A DNA stretch of 64,000 nucleotides from Lentilactobacillus senioris (lineage in GTDB: Bacteria; Bacillota; Bacilli; Lactobacillales; Lactobacillaceae), in the NCBI RefSeq assembly GCF_026798195.1, contig NZ_JAPQEZ010000002.1, positions 1 to 64,000 of the forward strand. Direction: 5' to 3'. The notes beneath the pieces are model-generated. The model was not told where the DNA came from and searched no databases. It saw nothing but the letters and a program-made list of their open reading frames with translations. Positions within the stretch are counted from its first letter, which is position 1. Each line of letters begins with the position of its first letter. The position numbers and the translations under genes were made by a program. Of the stretch, positions 26,445 to 34,377 are shown piece after piece.

Positions 26445-26489
26445 TTAAAAAACCACTTTTAATTTATATAGATTAAAAGTGGTTTTTTA
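26445..26489. terminator. bidirectional terminator, maoC / crotonase
   Basis: AAAAAACCACTTTTAAT and ATTAAAAGTGGTTTTTT form a long perfect stem with T tracts on both strands. Confidence 0.9.
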
Positions 26490-26518
26490 ATTTCGCTGAT
26501 CAATATTAATTGGTAAAA

Positions 26519-27316
26519 CTAGTCTCCATTAAATGTAGCTGAACGTTTTTCTAGAAAGGCACTCATACCTTCTTTTTGATCATTAGTAGCAAAAGTTTGA
26601 GCCCACATCTGAGTTTCAAAATCAATTGCAATATCTAATGGAAGGTCAGCAGCACGATCAATAACATACTTGGCCATACCGACTGCAATAGGACTGTTTT
26701 TCATAACAGCTGCTGCAATTTCATTAACTTTATTCATTAACTCTTCTGGTTCAGCGATTTCGTCAGCTAACCCAATTCGGTGAGCCTCTTCAGCACTGAT
26801 CATGGTTGCCATGGAAATTATTTCTTTGGCTTTACCTCTACCAACTAATCGAGTTAGTCGTTGAGTGCCGCCAAATCCAGGAACGATACCCAAACCAACT
26901 TCTGGTTGGCCAAACTTGGCTTTAGAAGAAACTACACGAACATCGCATGAAGATGCCAGTTCACAACCACCACCAAGACAGTAACCATTAACTGCTGCAA
27001 TGGTTAATTGTGGTAGGTTTTCAATTTTGCTGAATGAATTATGAGCAATTTTAGATAATTCTGCTGCTTGTAATGAATTCATATCACGCATTTCAGAAAT
27101 ATCAGCTCCAGCAACAAAAGCCTTTTCTCCTGCACCAGTAACAACGACAATCTTAACTTCATCTTGGTTTTCTCGAATTAAATCAAAAGCTTGTCCGATT
27201 TCAATCAAGGTAGCAGTATTAAGGGCGTTCATAGACTTGGGACGGTTAATGGTCAAAGTAGCAATGTCATTTTCAACAGTGAGTAGAATGTTTTCGTAGT
27301 TAGGGGTATTCATCAT
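26519..27316 (-). CDS. Enoyl-CoA hydratase (crotonase family)
   Basis: A 265-aa soluble enzyme of the crotonase superfamily, expected to hydrate or dehydrate (S)-3-hydroxyacyl-CoA. The oxyanion-hole segments AFVAGADISEM and GYCLGGGCELA are present, and both catalytic glutamates are conserved, in GGGCELASSCD and in FGQPEVGLGIVPGFGGTQRL. Length is standard. ATG at 27316 follows GAAAGGAAG; an upstream start at 27370 would lie in the promoter. It is convergent with maoC and divergent from the channel gene. Having R- and S-type hydratases side by side is unusual in lactobacilli. The natural substrate length is unknown, though similarity is to short-chain (Crt-type) enzymes. Confidence 0.9.
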   Translation of the reverse strand: MMNTPNYENILLTVENDIATLTINRPKSMNALNTATLIEIGQAFDLIRENQDEVKIVVVTGAGEKAFVAGADISEMRDMNSLQAAELSKIAHNSFSKIENLPQLTIAAVNGYCLGGGCELASSCDVRVVSSKAKFGQPEVGLGIVPGFGGTQRLTRLVGRGKAKEIISMATMISAEEAHRIGLADEIAEPEELMNKVNEIAAAVMKNSPIAVGMAKYVIDRAADLPLDIAIDFETQMWAQTFATNDQKEGMSAFLEKRSATFNGD

Positions 27317-27345
27317 TAATAACTTCCTTTCGATTTTCAGGGGGT

Positions 27346-27397
27346 TATCAACGAGTACTTTCGAAACCAATCATAACGATTTTTTTTTAAATTGCAA
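27346..27397 (-). promoter_or_regulatory. crotonase promoter with 17-bp motif shared with ter
   Basis: On the reverse strand TTGCAA (27392-27397) and TATGAT (27370-27375) are 16 bases apart. TATCAACGAGTACTTTC (27346-27362, forward-strand reading) begins at the expected transcription start and recurs exactly upstream of the enoyl-CoA reductase gene (28781-28797). Nearby TTGGTGAAAAAT (27401-27412) also recurs there (28627-28638). A common regulator is likely. The remaining bases up to 27670 are AT-rich, with no gene; a weak Rex-like half-site TTGTGAAA is near 27503. Confidence 0.6.
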
Positions 27398-27677
27398 CCG
27401 TTGGTGAAAAATAATTCAAAATCTTTTTAAATAGCAATGCCTTGATATCAATGATTTAATGGAAGTCTATGAGGCATTGAAAAAGAAAATAAATAAAAAG
27501 ATTGTGAAAATAAAATCATTTACACAAAATTAAAGCTTGTTTTTGCGTAGATTTTACATATGTATAACATATAGATATACCTACTATGAAAAAATATCAA
27601 TATTTACGCTGAAAATCTATTCCTGTATAGTTCAGGTCGTCGAAACACAAAATTAAATATTTAGGAGGATCATGATT

Positions 27678-28430
27678 ATGAGTGGATCGTGGGATATGCG
27701 TTATGCAGCTGAATTTTTCGGTACTTTAATGCTGGTTTTGTTTGGAAATGGGGCAGTTGCTAATTCATTTCTAAATAAAACGACTGGTAATGGTGATGCA
27801 GGACAAGCAAATGGTGGCTGGATTTTTATTGCCTTAGGATACGGTTTTGGGGTAATGATTCCAGCAATGATGTTTGGTTCTATTTCTGGTAATCACATTA
27901 ATCCAGCAATTACCATTGCTCAAGCGGTAGCCGGAATTTTTCCTTGGAGTCACGTAGCTGTATATATTTTATGGCAGTTCTTAGGAGCAATGGCTGGACA
28001 GCTACTGATAATAGCAATTTATTGGCCGCACTACAAATTAACTAAAGATCCGGCGTTAGTGTTAGCTAGCTTTTCTACTGGCGATGGAACTGGTAGTAGT
28101 TTAAATGGATTTGTTACTGAAATGATTGGAACGGCTGTGTTAATCTTTGGCGCAATGGGTTTATATCGTGGGATGTTTTTCTCTCAAAGCGTTGATATAG
28201 CAAATATTGGTATTGGCTTTTTGATAATGACATTAGTTATTTCAGCTGGTGGACCCACTGGACCTGCTTTAAATCCCGCAAGAGACTTGGGACCTAGGAT
28301 AATTCATGCTATAATGCCAGTTCCTAATAAGGGATCTTCTCATTGGGAATATAGTTGGGTGCCAGTTTTAGCTCCAACAGTGGGAGCTATTGTTGGTATT
28401 TTGATTTTTAAAGTAATCTTTTCACTATAG
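27678..28430 (+). CDS. Aquaglyceroporin / glycerol facilitator-type channel
   Basis: A 250-aa membrane channel of the MIP family with six helices and two half-helices. Both signature loops are present: GNHINPAITIA and PALNPARDLGPRI. The Asp after NPAR is typical of glycerol-conducting channels rather than water-only aquaporins. Likely cargo is glycerol or another small neutral solute; lactic acid passage has been described for some lactobacillar homologues. ATG at 27678 is favoured because AGGAGG is nine bases upstream; ATG at 27672 is too close. It is monocistronic and sits inside the acyl-CoA gene group. Confidence 0.9.
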   Translation: MSGSWDMRYAAEFFGTLMLVLFGNGAVANSFLNKTTGNGDAGQANGGWIFIALGYGFGVMIPAMMFGSISGNHINPAITIAQAVAGIFPWSHVAVYILWQFLGAMAGQLLIIAIYWPHYKLTKDPALVLASFSTGDGTGSSLNGFVTEMIGTAVLIFGAMGLYRGMFFSQSVDIANIGIGFLIMTLVISAGGPTGPALNPARDLGPRIIHAIMPVPNKGSSHWEYSWVPVLAPTVGAIVGILIFKVIFSL

Positions 28431-28438
28431 TTTGATAC

Positions 28439-28475
28439 GGCGATCTTATATACATATAAGGTCGCATTTCTTTGT
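28439..28475 (+). terminator. terminator of the channel gene
   Basis: GCGATCTTATA and TATAAGGTCGC form an 11-bp stem with one G-U pair and are followed by a T-rich tract. Confidence 0.75.
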
Positions 28476-28863
28476 TTTAAAGACTTTTTAACTTTTAAAT
28501 GATTGTAAATTTAATAATGATAATACAAACAAAAAAAGATTGTGAATTTAAAAACTAAAATAATTATTGAATTAAGGTTACTCTAGAATCATAACTTACG
28601 GTTATGTATAAAATAAAAAAGCGATATTGGTGAAAAATGTTGAAAGGGATTACATTGTTGGTGAAGATAAATTAATCGATTCACAATGTCATTGCTTGTA
28701 AGTTCGATTAAGTTATCTAGGTAAATAACCATATTGGCTGTTGAGTTAATTTATTTAACTGCTGGGACGGTCCTCATTGATATCAACGAGTACTTTCAAC
28801 CGTTTTAACAAGAAAATGGATTGACATACATACAGCACAAAAAATAAAAAGGTGGTATTTATT
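28476..28863 (+). promoter_or_regulatory. long upstream region of the enoyl-CoA reductase gene
   Basis: This 388-base gap has no gene. It holds the motif TATCAACGAGTACTTTC (28781-28797) shared with the crotonase promoter, a second shared block TTGGTGAAAAAT (28627-28638), and two Rex-like half-sites (TTGTGAATTT near 28540 and ATTCACAA near 28678). TTGACA at 28821 is a -35 candidate, but I see no well-placed -10. The ribosome site AAAGGTGG precedes ATG at 28864. Confidence 0.5.
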
Positions 28864-30081
28864 ATGGCTGAAGAAAAAACAATTGTTGAATTAACCGAAA
28901 AAATGAAGGGAAACGTTGCTCGTTCAGTAAATCCTTATGGTTGTCGTCAAGAAATTTTAAACCAAATTGCTTATGTAGAAGGTAAAGGACGCTACGACGG
29001 AGCTAAAAAAGCCTTAATTTTGGGTGGCTCATCCAGTTATGGACTTGCAAGCCGAATTACAGCTGCCTTTGGTTCTGGTGCTGATACTATTAATGTTTCC
29101 TTTGAACGTCCACCAAAGGATGAAAAAATGTTAGGAACTGCTGGTTGGTATAATAATTATTTCTTCCGTAAAGCTGCAGAAGAAGCGGGATTGATTGCTA
29201 AGAACTTTAACGGAGACTGCTTTACTCAAGAAATGAAAGATCAAGTTATTGAATATATCAAAAATGAATTTGGGGGCAAAATTGATTTATTAGTTTACTC
29301 AGTTGCTGCACCCAAACGAGCAAACCCCGATAATCCTGATGAAGTTTGGTGTTCAGTAATCAAATCAGTTGGTGAACCAGTTACTGGTGAAAATATTAAC
29401 CTTGAAGAAGATACTTTATTTGAACAAACCGTTGAACCAGCTACCCAGGAAGAAATTGAAGCTACTAAACATGTTATGGGTGGCGAAGATTGGGAAATCT
29501 GGGTCGATGAATTAAAGAAAGCCGGTGTTTTGGCAGATGGCTTTAAGACTATTTTGTACTCATATATTGGACCTAAGAGTACCTATGCTTTCTACCATGA
29601 AGGAACTTTAGGGGCTGCTAAAGATGCAGCTGAAGAATCATCACATAGAATTCAAAAAGAAATTGATGATATTCATGGTGAATCACTCATTTCAGTATCG
29701 CGTGCTGTTACAACTAAAGCTTCTGTGGTTATTCCAATTTTCCCACTTTACTGCCTAGCTCTTTATAAAGTAGAAGAAGAAACTGGAACTCATGAAACTC
29801 CAATCATGCATAAAGATCGTTTATTCCGTGATATGGTTTATGGCAATAAACGAGAAATTGATGATAATGGTCGTCTTCGTCCTGATGCTTGGGAACAACG
29901 TCCAGATATTCAAGCTAAGGTTGAGGAGTTAATGGCTAAAATTACACCAGAAAACTTTAATACTGATTTAACTGGTTACGATGAATTTCGTCGAGAATTT
30001 ATGCAACTAAATGGATTTGAAGTTCCTGGTGTAACCGAAACTACCGCAAATCTAGAAGAATTACAAAGTTGGGAACCTTAA
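28864..30081 (+). CDS. trans-2-enoyl-CoA reductase (FabV/Ter family, NADH)
   Basis: A 405-aa reductase of the FabV/Ter family, which reduces trans-2-enoyl-CoA (Ter) or enoyl-ACP (FabV). The cofactor motif is ALILGGSSSYGLASRITAAF, and VSFERPP after it carries the acidic residue associated with NADH preference. The catalytic Tyr-x8-Lys is intact in AFYHEGTLGAAK, preceded by YSYIGPKSTY. Length is typical (about 400). Because it sits beside hydratases and a CoA-transferase, not a fatty-acid operon, I infer a fermentative Ter role, producing saturated acyl-CoA. FabV function in lipid synthesis cannot be excluded. Confidence 0.9.
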   Translation: MAEEKTIVELTEKMKGNVARSVNPYGCRQEILNQIAYVEGKGRYDGAKKALILGGSSSYGLASRITAAFGSGADTINVSFERPPKDEKMLGTAGWYNNYFFRKAAEEAGLIAKNFNGDCFTQEMKDQVIEYIKNEFGGKIDLLVYSVAAPKRANPDNPDEVWCSVIKSVGEPVTGENINLEEDTLFEQTVEPATQEEIEATKHVMGGEDWEIWVDELKKAGVLADGFKTILYSYIGPKSTYAFYHEGTLGAAKDAAEESSHRIQKEIDDIHGESLISVSRAVTTKASVVIPIFPLYCLALYKVEEETGTHETPIMHKDRLFRDMVYGNKREIDDNGRLRPDAWEQRPDIQAKVEELMAKITPENFNTDLTGYDEFRREFMQLNGFEVPGVTETTANLEELQSWEP

Positions 30082-30182
30082 GTGAAAATTGAATCCAATT
30101 GAAAACTTTTGACGGTAACCATTGCGTATACCATCAATCTAAAAATATTAATTTATTTATTAAACAACGAGGTGAATGAATT

Positions 30183-31778
30183 ATGACAGTTGAATTTATT
30201 AATAGTCAACAAGCGGCGAAACTGATTCCTGATAACGCAACGGTGGCTCTCGAAGGGTTTTTGGGTTCGGATGTAGCTGAAGAAATTTTAAGAAGTATTA
30301 GAAAACGATTCGATGAAGAAGGTCACCCAAAGCAACTTGAAATCTGGCATGCTTCTGGTATTGGTGATGGTGATAGTAAAGGAACCAACAATCTGGCAGT
30401 TAAGGGTCTTATGAGAAGATTAGTTGGTGGTCATTATGGATTAGCGCCACAACTAGAACCCCTCATTGCCAACAATGAATTTGAAGCTTACAATCTTCCG
30501 CAAGGAGTGCTTTCTCAGATTTTCCGTGATTCTGCTGCTCATAAACCTGTTCAAATTAACAGGGTCGGACTGGGTACCTTCGTTGATCCAGACGTTGAAG
30601 GTGGCAAACTTAATGATGCTGCTAAAGATTATGATTTAGTTTCTAAAATGCAAATTGATGGTAAAGATTACCTAGCTTATGAGGTTCCTAAGCCCAATGT
30701 TGCTATATTACGTGGAACTTTTGCTGATGAAAATGGAAATATTACTTTTGATGATGAACCGTTAACGTTGGAATCAACTTCTATTGCTATGGCAGCTCAT
30801 AATAATGGTGGAAAAGTTTTCGTTCAGGTAAAACGAGTAGTTAAGGCGGGTGCATTAAAACCTAAAGATATTCGAATTCCTGGCCTTTTAGTAGATTATG
30901 TTGTCGAAACTGCTGATGAAAAAATGACTATGCAGAGTAATTCAACGCAGTATAATCCAGATTATATTAATGCAGATGTTGTTAAACCAGCAGGTGCTAT
31001 TGAAGTTCCACTAGATGCAAAAAAAGTTATTGCCAGAAGAGCAGCAATGTTTAAAAGTGATACTGACCATATTGTTAATTATGGTATTGGTAAATATCCA
31101 GAGACAGTTTCTCTTATTCTAAAAGAAGAAGGCAGTGCAGAAGGGGTTACGACTACTGTTGAACCAGGTACTTTTGGTGGTGTGCCAATGGGTGGTGGTG
31201 ATTTTGGCTGTGCTATTGCACCTGAATCAACCATTGATCAACCATATATGTTTGATTTTTATGATGGTGGCGGAATTGATATTACCTTCTTAGGATTAGC
31301 CGAATTGGATAGCAAAGGTGACATTAATGTTTCTAAATTTGGCCCTAAAATTGCTGGTACTGGTGGCTTTGTAAACATTACTCAAAACACACCCACAGTT
31401 GTCTTTACTGGTACTTTTACTGCTGGTGGACTGCGTGAAAGTATTAAAGATGGTAAATTGATAATTGATCAAGAAGGCAGAAATCATAAGTTAGTTAAAG
31501 CTGTAGAACAAATTACATTTTCCGGTCCGGTTGCTCATGAAAATAATCAAAATATTTACTATGTAACTGAGAGAGCAGTTTTTCGACTAACGGCAGATGG
31601 TATTGAATTAATTGAAATAGCTCCAGGAATTGATTTACAACAAGACGTTTTAGATCAAATGGATTTTATTCCCAAAATTAGTTCAAAATTAAAGTACATG
31701 GATGCTCGGATTTTTGCGGAACCACTTATGGGTGACACGATTAATCGAGCTAACCAAGAGGTTGGAGTAATCGCATAG
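30183..31778 (+). CDS. Acetate/propionate-type CoA-transferase (fused alpha-beta, YdiF/Pct-like)
   Basis: A 531-aa family I CoA-transferase with both subunits fused, as in propionate CoA-transferase. Features include the N-terminal LIPDNATVALEGFLGSDVAEE, ILRGTFADENGNITFDDEPL, VEPGTFGGVPMGGGDFGCA, and a C-terminal half with FYDGGGIDITFLGLAELDSK, where a catalytic Glu is expected. It would move CoA from acetyl- or acyl-CoA to a free short acid. GAGGTG precedes ATG 101 bases after the reductase gene, with only a weak hairpin between, so the two may be cotranscribed. It is followed by a strong terminator shared with lysR. Confidence 0.9.
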   Translation: MTVEFINSQQAAKLIPDNATVALEGFLGSDVAEEILRSIRKRFDEEGHPKQLEIWHASGIGDGDSKGTNNLAVKGLMRRLVGGHYGLAPQLEPLIANNEFEAYNLPQGVLSQIFRDSAAHKPVQINRVGLGTFVDPDVEGGKLNDAAKDYDLVSKMQIDGKDYLAYEVPKPNVAILRGTFADENGNITFDDEPLTLESTSIAMAAHNNGGKVFVQVKRVVKAGALKPKDIRIPGLLVDYVVETADEKMTMQSNSTQYNPDYINADVVKPAGAIEVPLDAKKVIARRAAMFKSDTDHIVNYGIGKYPETVSLILKEEGSAEGVTTTVEPGTFGGVPMGGGDFGCAIAPESTIDQPYMFDFYDGGGIDITFLGLAELDSKGDINVSKFGPKIAGTGGFVNITQNTPTVVFTGTFTAGGLRESIKDGKLIIDQEGRNHKLVKAVEQITFSGPVAHENNQNIYYVTERAVFRLTADGIELIEIAPGIDLQQDVLDQMDFIPKISSKLKYMDARIFAEPLMGDTINRANQEVGVIA

Positions 31779-31789
31779 CAGATAAAATT

Positions 31790-31823
31790 AGGGACTTAGA
31801 CTGAAGTGTCTAAGTCCCTTTTT
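31790..31823. terminator. bidirectional terminator, CoA-transferase / lysR
   Basis: AGGGACTTAGAC and GTCTAAGTCCCT form a 12-bp stem followed by a T tract. Confidence 0.9.
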
Positions 31824-31827
31824 ATGA

Positions 31828-32745
31828 TTAGTTGTTAGGCTGTTGTGCGTCTTTGAAATAAGTCGTAAACCAGCGTTCTACGTATTTAACTAATGTACTA
31901 GAGTATTGTTCTCCTACGTGGCAAATACTGATATTCCAAGGAAAAAATGGTTCGAAATTTCGATGTTCAATAGTTTTGTTATCAGAATAATTATTTCCAA
32001 TTGGAGCAGCAATGATACCAACTGTGCTCATCTCTTTGCACATATTCAATACAAGATCCCAAGAACTAGTTTGAAAAAAGAAGTTGGGAACAATTCCGGC
32101 ATTTTCTAATTTTTGTTTAATTTGATAAGTTACCATGAAGCTATCATCCAAAGTTACAATTCGTTCTTTGCTAATTTCTTCAATTGGGATGGCACCATGC
32201 AGTTCATGAAAGCGATGTTTGTTGTTGAACCAAACAGAAACTGAATCGCGATAAATAATGGATTCTTTAATTGCGGGGAAAGTTGCTGGAGATACAATGA
32301 CCGCCAAATCAATTTCTTGAAGCAGCAACATTTTTTGAAGTTCGTAAGCGCCTTTTTCAACAATTTTTAATTCAATGGCTGGATTTTCTTGCATGAACTT
32401 AGGAATGGCTTTATTAAAAACGGTAGAGATAATAACCGGAGCAATTCCGACACGAATCCTGCCACTACGTAAATTAGCATGATCATGAAGGCTTTGCATC
32501 AAAGCATTGTATTCTGTGCTAACCTGACGACCATGGCGGATTAGATCTTCACCGACTGAAGTTAGGCCCACAATTCTCCCTTTTTTATGAATAAAAATTT
32601 GAATGTTTTCGGTACTTTCAACTTCACGAATTAACTTGCTTAGAGCTGGTTGAGAGATGTTTAATTGTTTAGCGCTTTTGGTTAAATTAAAATCAGTATC
32701 CACAATGGTTAACAAATATTGAATTTGGTGAATATCCATACTCAT
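31828..32745 (-). CDS. LysR-type transcriptional regulator
   Basis: A 305-aa regulator with the LysR helix-turn-helix (LTKSAKQLNISQPALSKLIREVE, about residues 20-42) and a type 2 periplasmic-binding-like effector domain. The recognition region (HKKGRIVGLTSVGEDLI) resembles the CysB/Cbl subgroup somewhat. It is divergent from the kinase-hydrolase pair 46 bases away and convergent with the CoA-transferase gene, so it is a candidate activator of either. ATG at 32745 follows AAAGGAG with a rather long spacing. Confidence 0.9.
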   Translation of the reverse strand: MSMDIHQIQYLLTIVDTDFNLTKSAKQLNISQPALSKLIREVESTENIQIFIHKKGRIVGLTSVGEDLIRHGRQVSTEYNALMQSLHDHANLRSGRIRVGIAPVIISTVFNKAIPKFMQENPAIELKIVEKGAYELQKMLLLQEIDLAVIVSPATFPAIKESIIYRDSVSVWFNNKHRFHELHGAIPIEEISKERIVTLDDSFMVTYQIKQKLENAGIVPNFFFQTSSWDLVLNMCKEMSTVGIIAAPIGNNYSDNKTIEHRNFEPFFPWNISICHVGEQYSSTLVKYVERWFTTYFKDAQQPNN

Positions 32746-32791
32746 AATTAAGTTGATGCTCCTTTCAATACGATAAAAGGTGGTAAAAATC

Positions 32792-33520
32792 GTGACAATG
32801 ATTAAGCAGAATTTGGAAAAGCAAATTATTAATCATATTCAAGTAAATCAATACCAAAATCGACCAATTGTTATTGGTATAACTGGAAATATTGCTTCTG
32901 GTAAAACTACACTTGCACAAAAAATTTATGATTTGTGTTATCAGGAATTTCCTTCATTAATTTGCAATCTTGTTTCAACTGATGATTTTTTATTAGATAA
33001 TAAAAAATTGCAGAGACGACAGTTAATGAAATATAAAGGTTTTCCTATTAGTTATGATCAAACTATGATTGATAAGTTTGTTATGGCCATTAATCATAAT
33101 CGTTTGATTAATATCCCTTGCTACAATCATGTCATGAATGATGTCGATAAACAACATTTAAAACAAATTTTTATGCCAGATATTATTGTTTTGGAAGGGC
33201 TAATGGTAATGCAACCAAAGTTTCGCTCGATGCTGACAATGAGTTTATTTTTGAATACTAACTTAGATCAAAATTTTCAGTGGTATGTAAAACGATGCCA
33301 TGATTTAGGCTTGAACAAAATATATCAATTAAATTGGGAAGATTATAATAAATTTATCAGACAGGCTTGGCAGCAAATTAATATCCCTAATTTTGTAGAA
33401 AATGTTTTACCGTTTAGAGAACAAGCTGATTTTCAATTGGATATTTCGGCAGATCATCAGATTGAACAAATACGGTCTATTACTGCTCAAACTATGACGA
33501 CTAAGATGGTTGGTATTTGA
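32792..33520 (+). CDS. Short type I pantothenate kinase (CoaA) homologue
   Basis: A 242-aa P-loop kinase. Walker A reads GITGNIASGKTTLA. CoaA hallmarks are visible along the chain: STDDFLLDNKKLQRRQLMKY, then KGFPISYD, PCYNHVMNDV with the equivalent of the catalytic His, PDIIVLEGLMVMQ, and near the end LPFREQADFQLDISADH. Typical CoaA is about 310 aa, so loops are shortened. It would phosphorylate pantothenate or a related pantetheine-like compound. The start is probably GTG at 32792 with AAAAGGTGG upstream; ATG at 32798 is an alternative. It pairs with a hydrolase 25 bases downstream. Very AT-rich codons. Uridine-kinase-like activity is the alternative. Confidence 0.82.
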   Translation: MTMIKQNLEKQIINHIQVNQYQNRPIVIGITGNIASGKTTLAQKIYDLCYQEFPSLICNLVSTDDFLLDNKKLQRRQLMKYKGFPISYDQTMIDKFVMAINHNRLINIPCYNHVMNDVDKQHLKQIFMPDIIVLEGLMVMQPKFRSMLTMSLFLNTNLDQNFQWYVKRCHDLGLNKIYQLNWEDYNKFIRQAWQQINIPNFVENVLPFREQADFQLDISADHQIEQIRSITAQTMTTKMVGI

Positions 33521-33545
33521 TTGTGAGACAGAGGAGGTAAAATGA

Positions 33546-34328
33546 ATGCATTTTTTAACAAGTGATGGTGTGAATCTAAACTACGATGACATAGGCACTG
33601 GACAACCAGTGCTAATCATGACAGGATATGCGGGCTATAAGGAAATTTGGCATTCTCAAGTACAACAATTATTGAAACACGGATATCGAGTAATTAATTT
33701 GGATCGGCGTAATCACGGCCATTCTGAAACAACAACTAAGGGGTTAAGAATGAGCCGTCAAGGAAAAGACGTTGCTGAATTATTGCATGCTTTAAACTTA
33801 AGTAATGTAGATATGATTGGTAATTCTATGGGCGCGGCGGTTATTTGGGCTTATTGTTCTTTATATGGTGACAATTTAATTCATAAGATTATTAGTGTAG
33901 ATCAATCTCCCAAGATGATTAGTGATGATGATTGGCGATATGGAATGCTGGATATAACATGGGATAATTTTCCCACTTCTGCAGAACAAATGTATCATGT
34001 GCATACTACTTATCAACGAATTAATGATGAAACCTACAAAATAGTTAAGGAAGCGCAGGGGAATGAAAAATTTGACTATGAGCTAAATCGACCATTACTT
34101 TATGATCATGCTTTTCAAGATTGGCGAGATGTTATTGCTGGTCTACAGGTTCCAATTTTATTTATGGCAGGTGAAAAATCACCTTTTTGGCCAGCGAAGC
34201 ATGCAGAAGTTTCTGCTAAAATAGCACAAAACGGACAATTCTTTATAGTCCCAAAGGCAGGACACATTTTGATGGCAGAACAAACTGAAATATTTAATGA
34301 ATCAATGTTAAGTTTTTTAAATGATTAA
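33546..34328 (+). CDS. Alpha/beta hydrolase
   Basis: A 260-aa alpha/beta-fold hydrolase. The nucleophile elbow is GNSMG (Ser about residue 94), the catalytic His is in PKAGHILMAE near residue 243, and an acidic residue is available in LFMAGEKSPFW or SVDQSPK. The N-terminal oxyanion segment is LIMTGYAGYKEIW and NLDRRNHGHS is the typical strand-4 motif. GGAGG precedes ATG at 33546; an out-of-frame ATG at 33542 terminates quickly. It is likely cotranscribed with the CoaA-like gene. Esterase, thioesterase or amidase action are all possible; no substrate is evident. Confidence 0.88.
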   Translation: MHFLTSDGVNLNYDDIGTGQPVLIMTGYAGYKEIWHSQVQQLLKHGYRVINLDRRNHGHSETTTKGLRMSRQGKDVAELLHALNLSNVDMIGNSMGAAVIWAYCSLYGDNLIHKIISVDQSPKMISDDDWRYGMLDITWDNFPTSAEQMYHVHTTYQRINDETYKIVKEAQGNEKFDYELNRPLLYDHAFQDWRDVIAGLQVPILFMAGEKSPFWPAKHAEVSAKIAQNGQFFIVPKAGHILMAEQTEIFNESMLSFLND

Positions 34329-34329
34329 C

Positions 34330-34373
34330 TAAAGAGACTATTTACTTTTGTATTAAGTAAATAGTCTCTTTTA
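34330..34373. terminator. bidirectional terminator, hydrolase / lysR
   Basis: AAAGAGACTATTTACTT and AAGTAAATAGTCTCTTT form a 17-bp perfect stem. Confidence 0.9.
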
Positions 34374-34377
34374 ATAT

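Noticed and set aside
27502-27528. Rex operator upstream of the channel gene (TTGTGAAAATAA ... ACACAA)
   Set aside because: Only the left half matches; the right half is displaced by about eight bases, so it is mentioned only as a half-site.
28864-30081. Enoyl reductase as an ordinary fatty-acid synthesis FabV
   Set aside because: Not excluded, but no fab genes are near and all neighbours act on CoA esters, so the Ter-like role is preferred.
30094-30140. Terminator between the enoyl-CoA reductase and CoA-transferase genes
   Set aside because: The stem (GGTA/TACC with TTGA/TCAA) is short and lacks a T tract.
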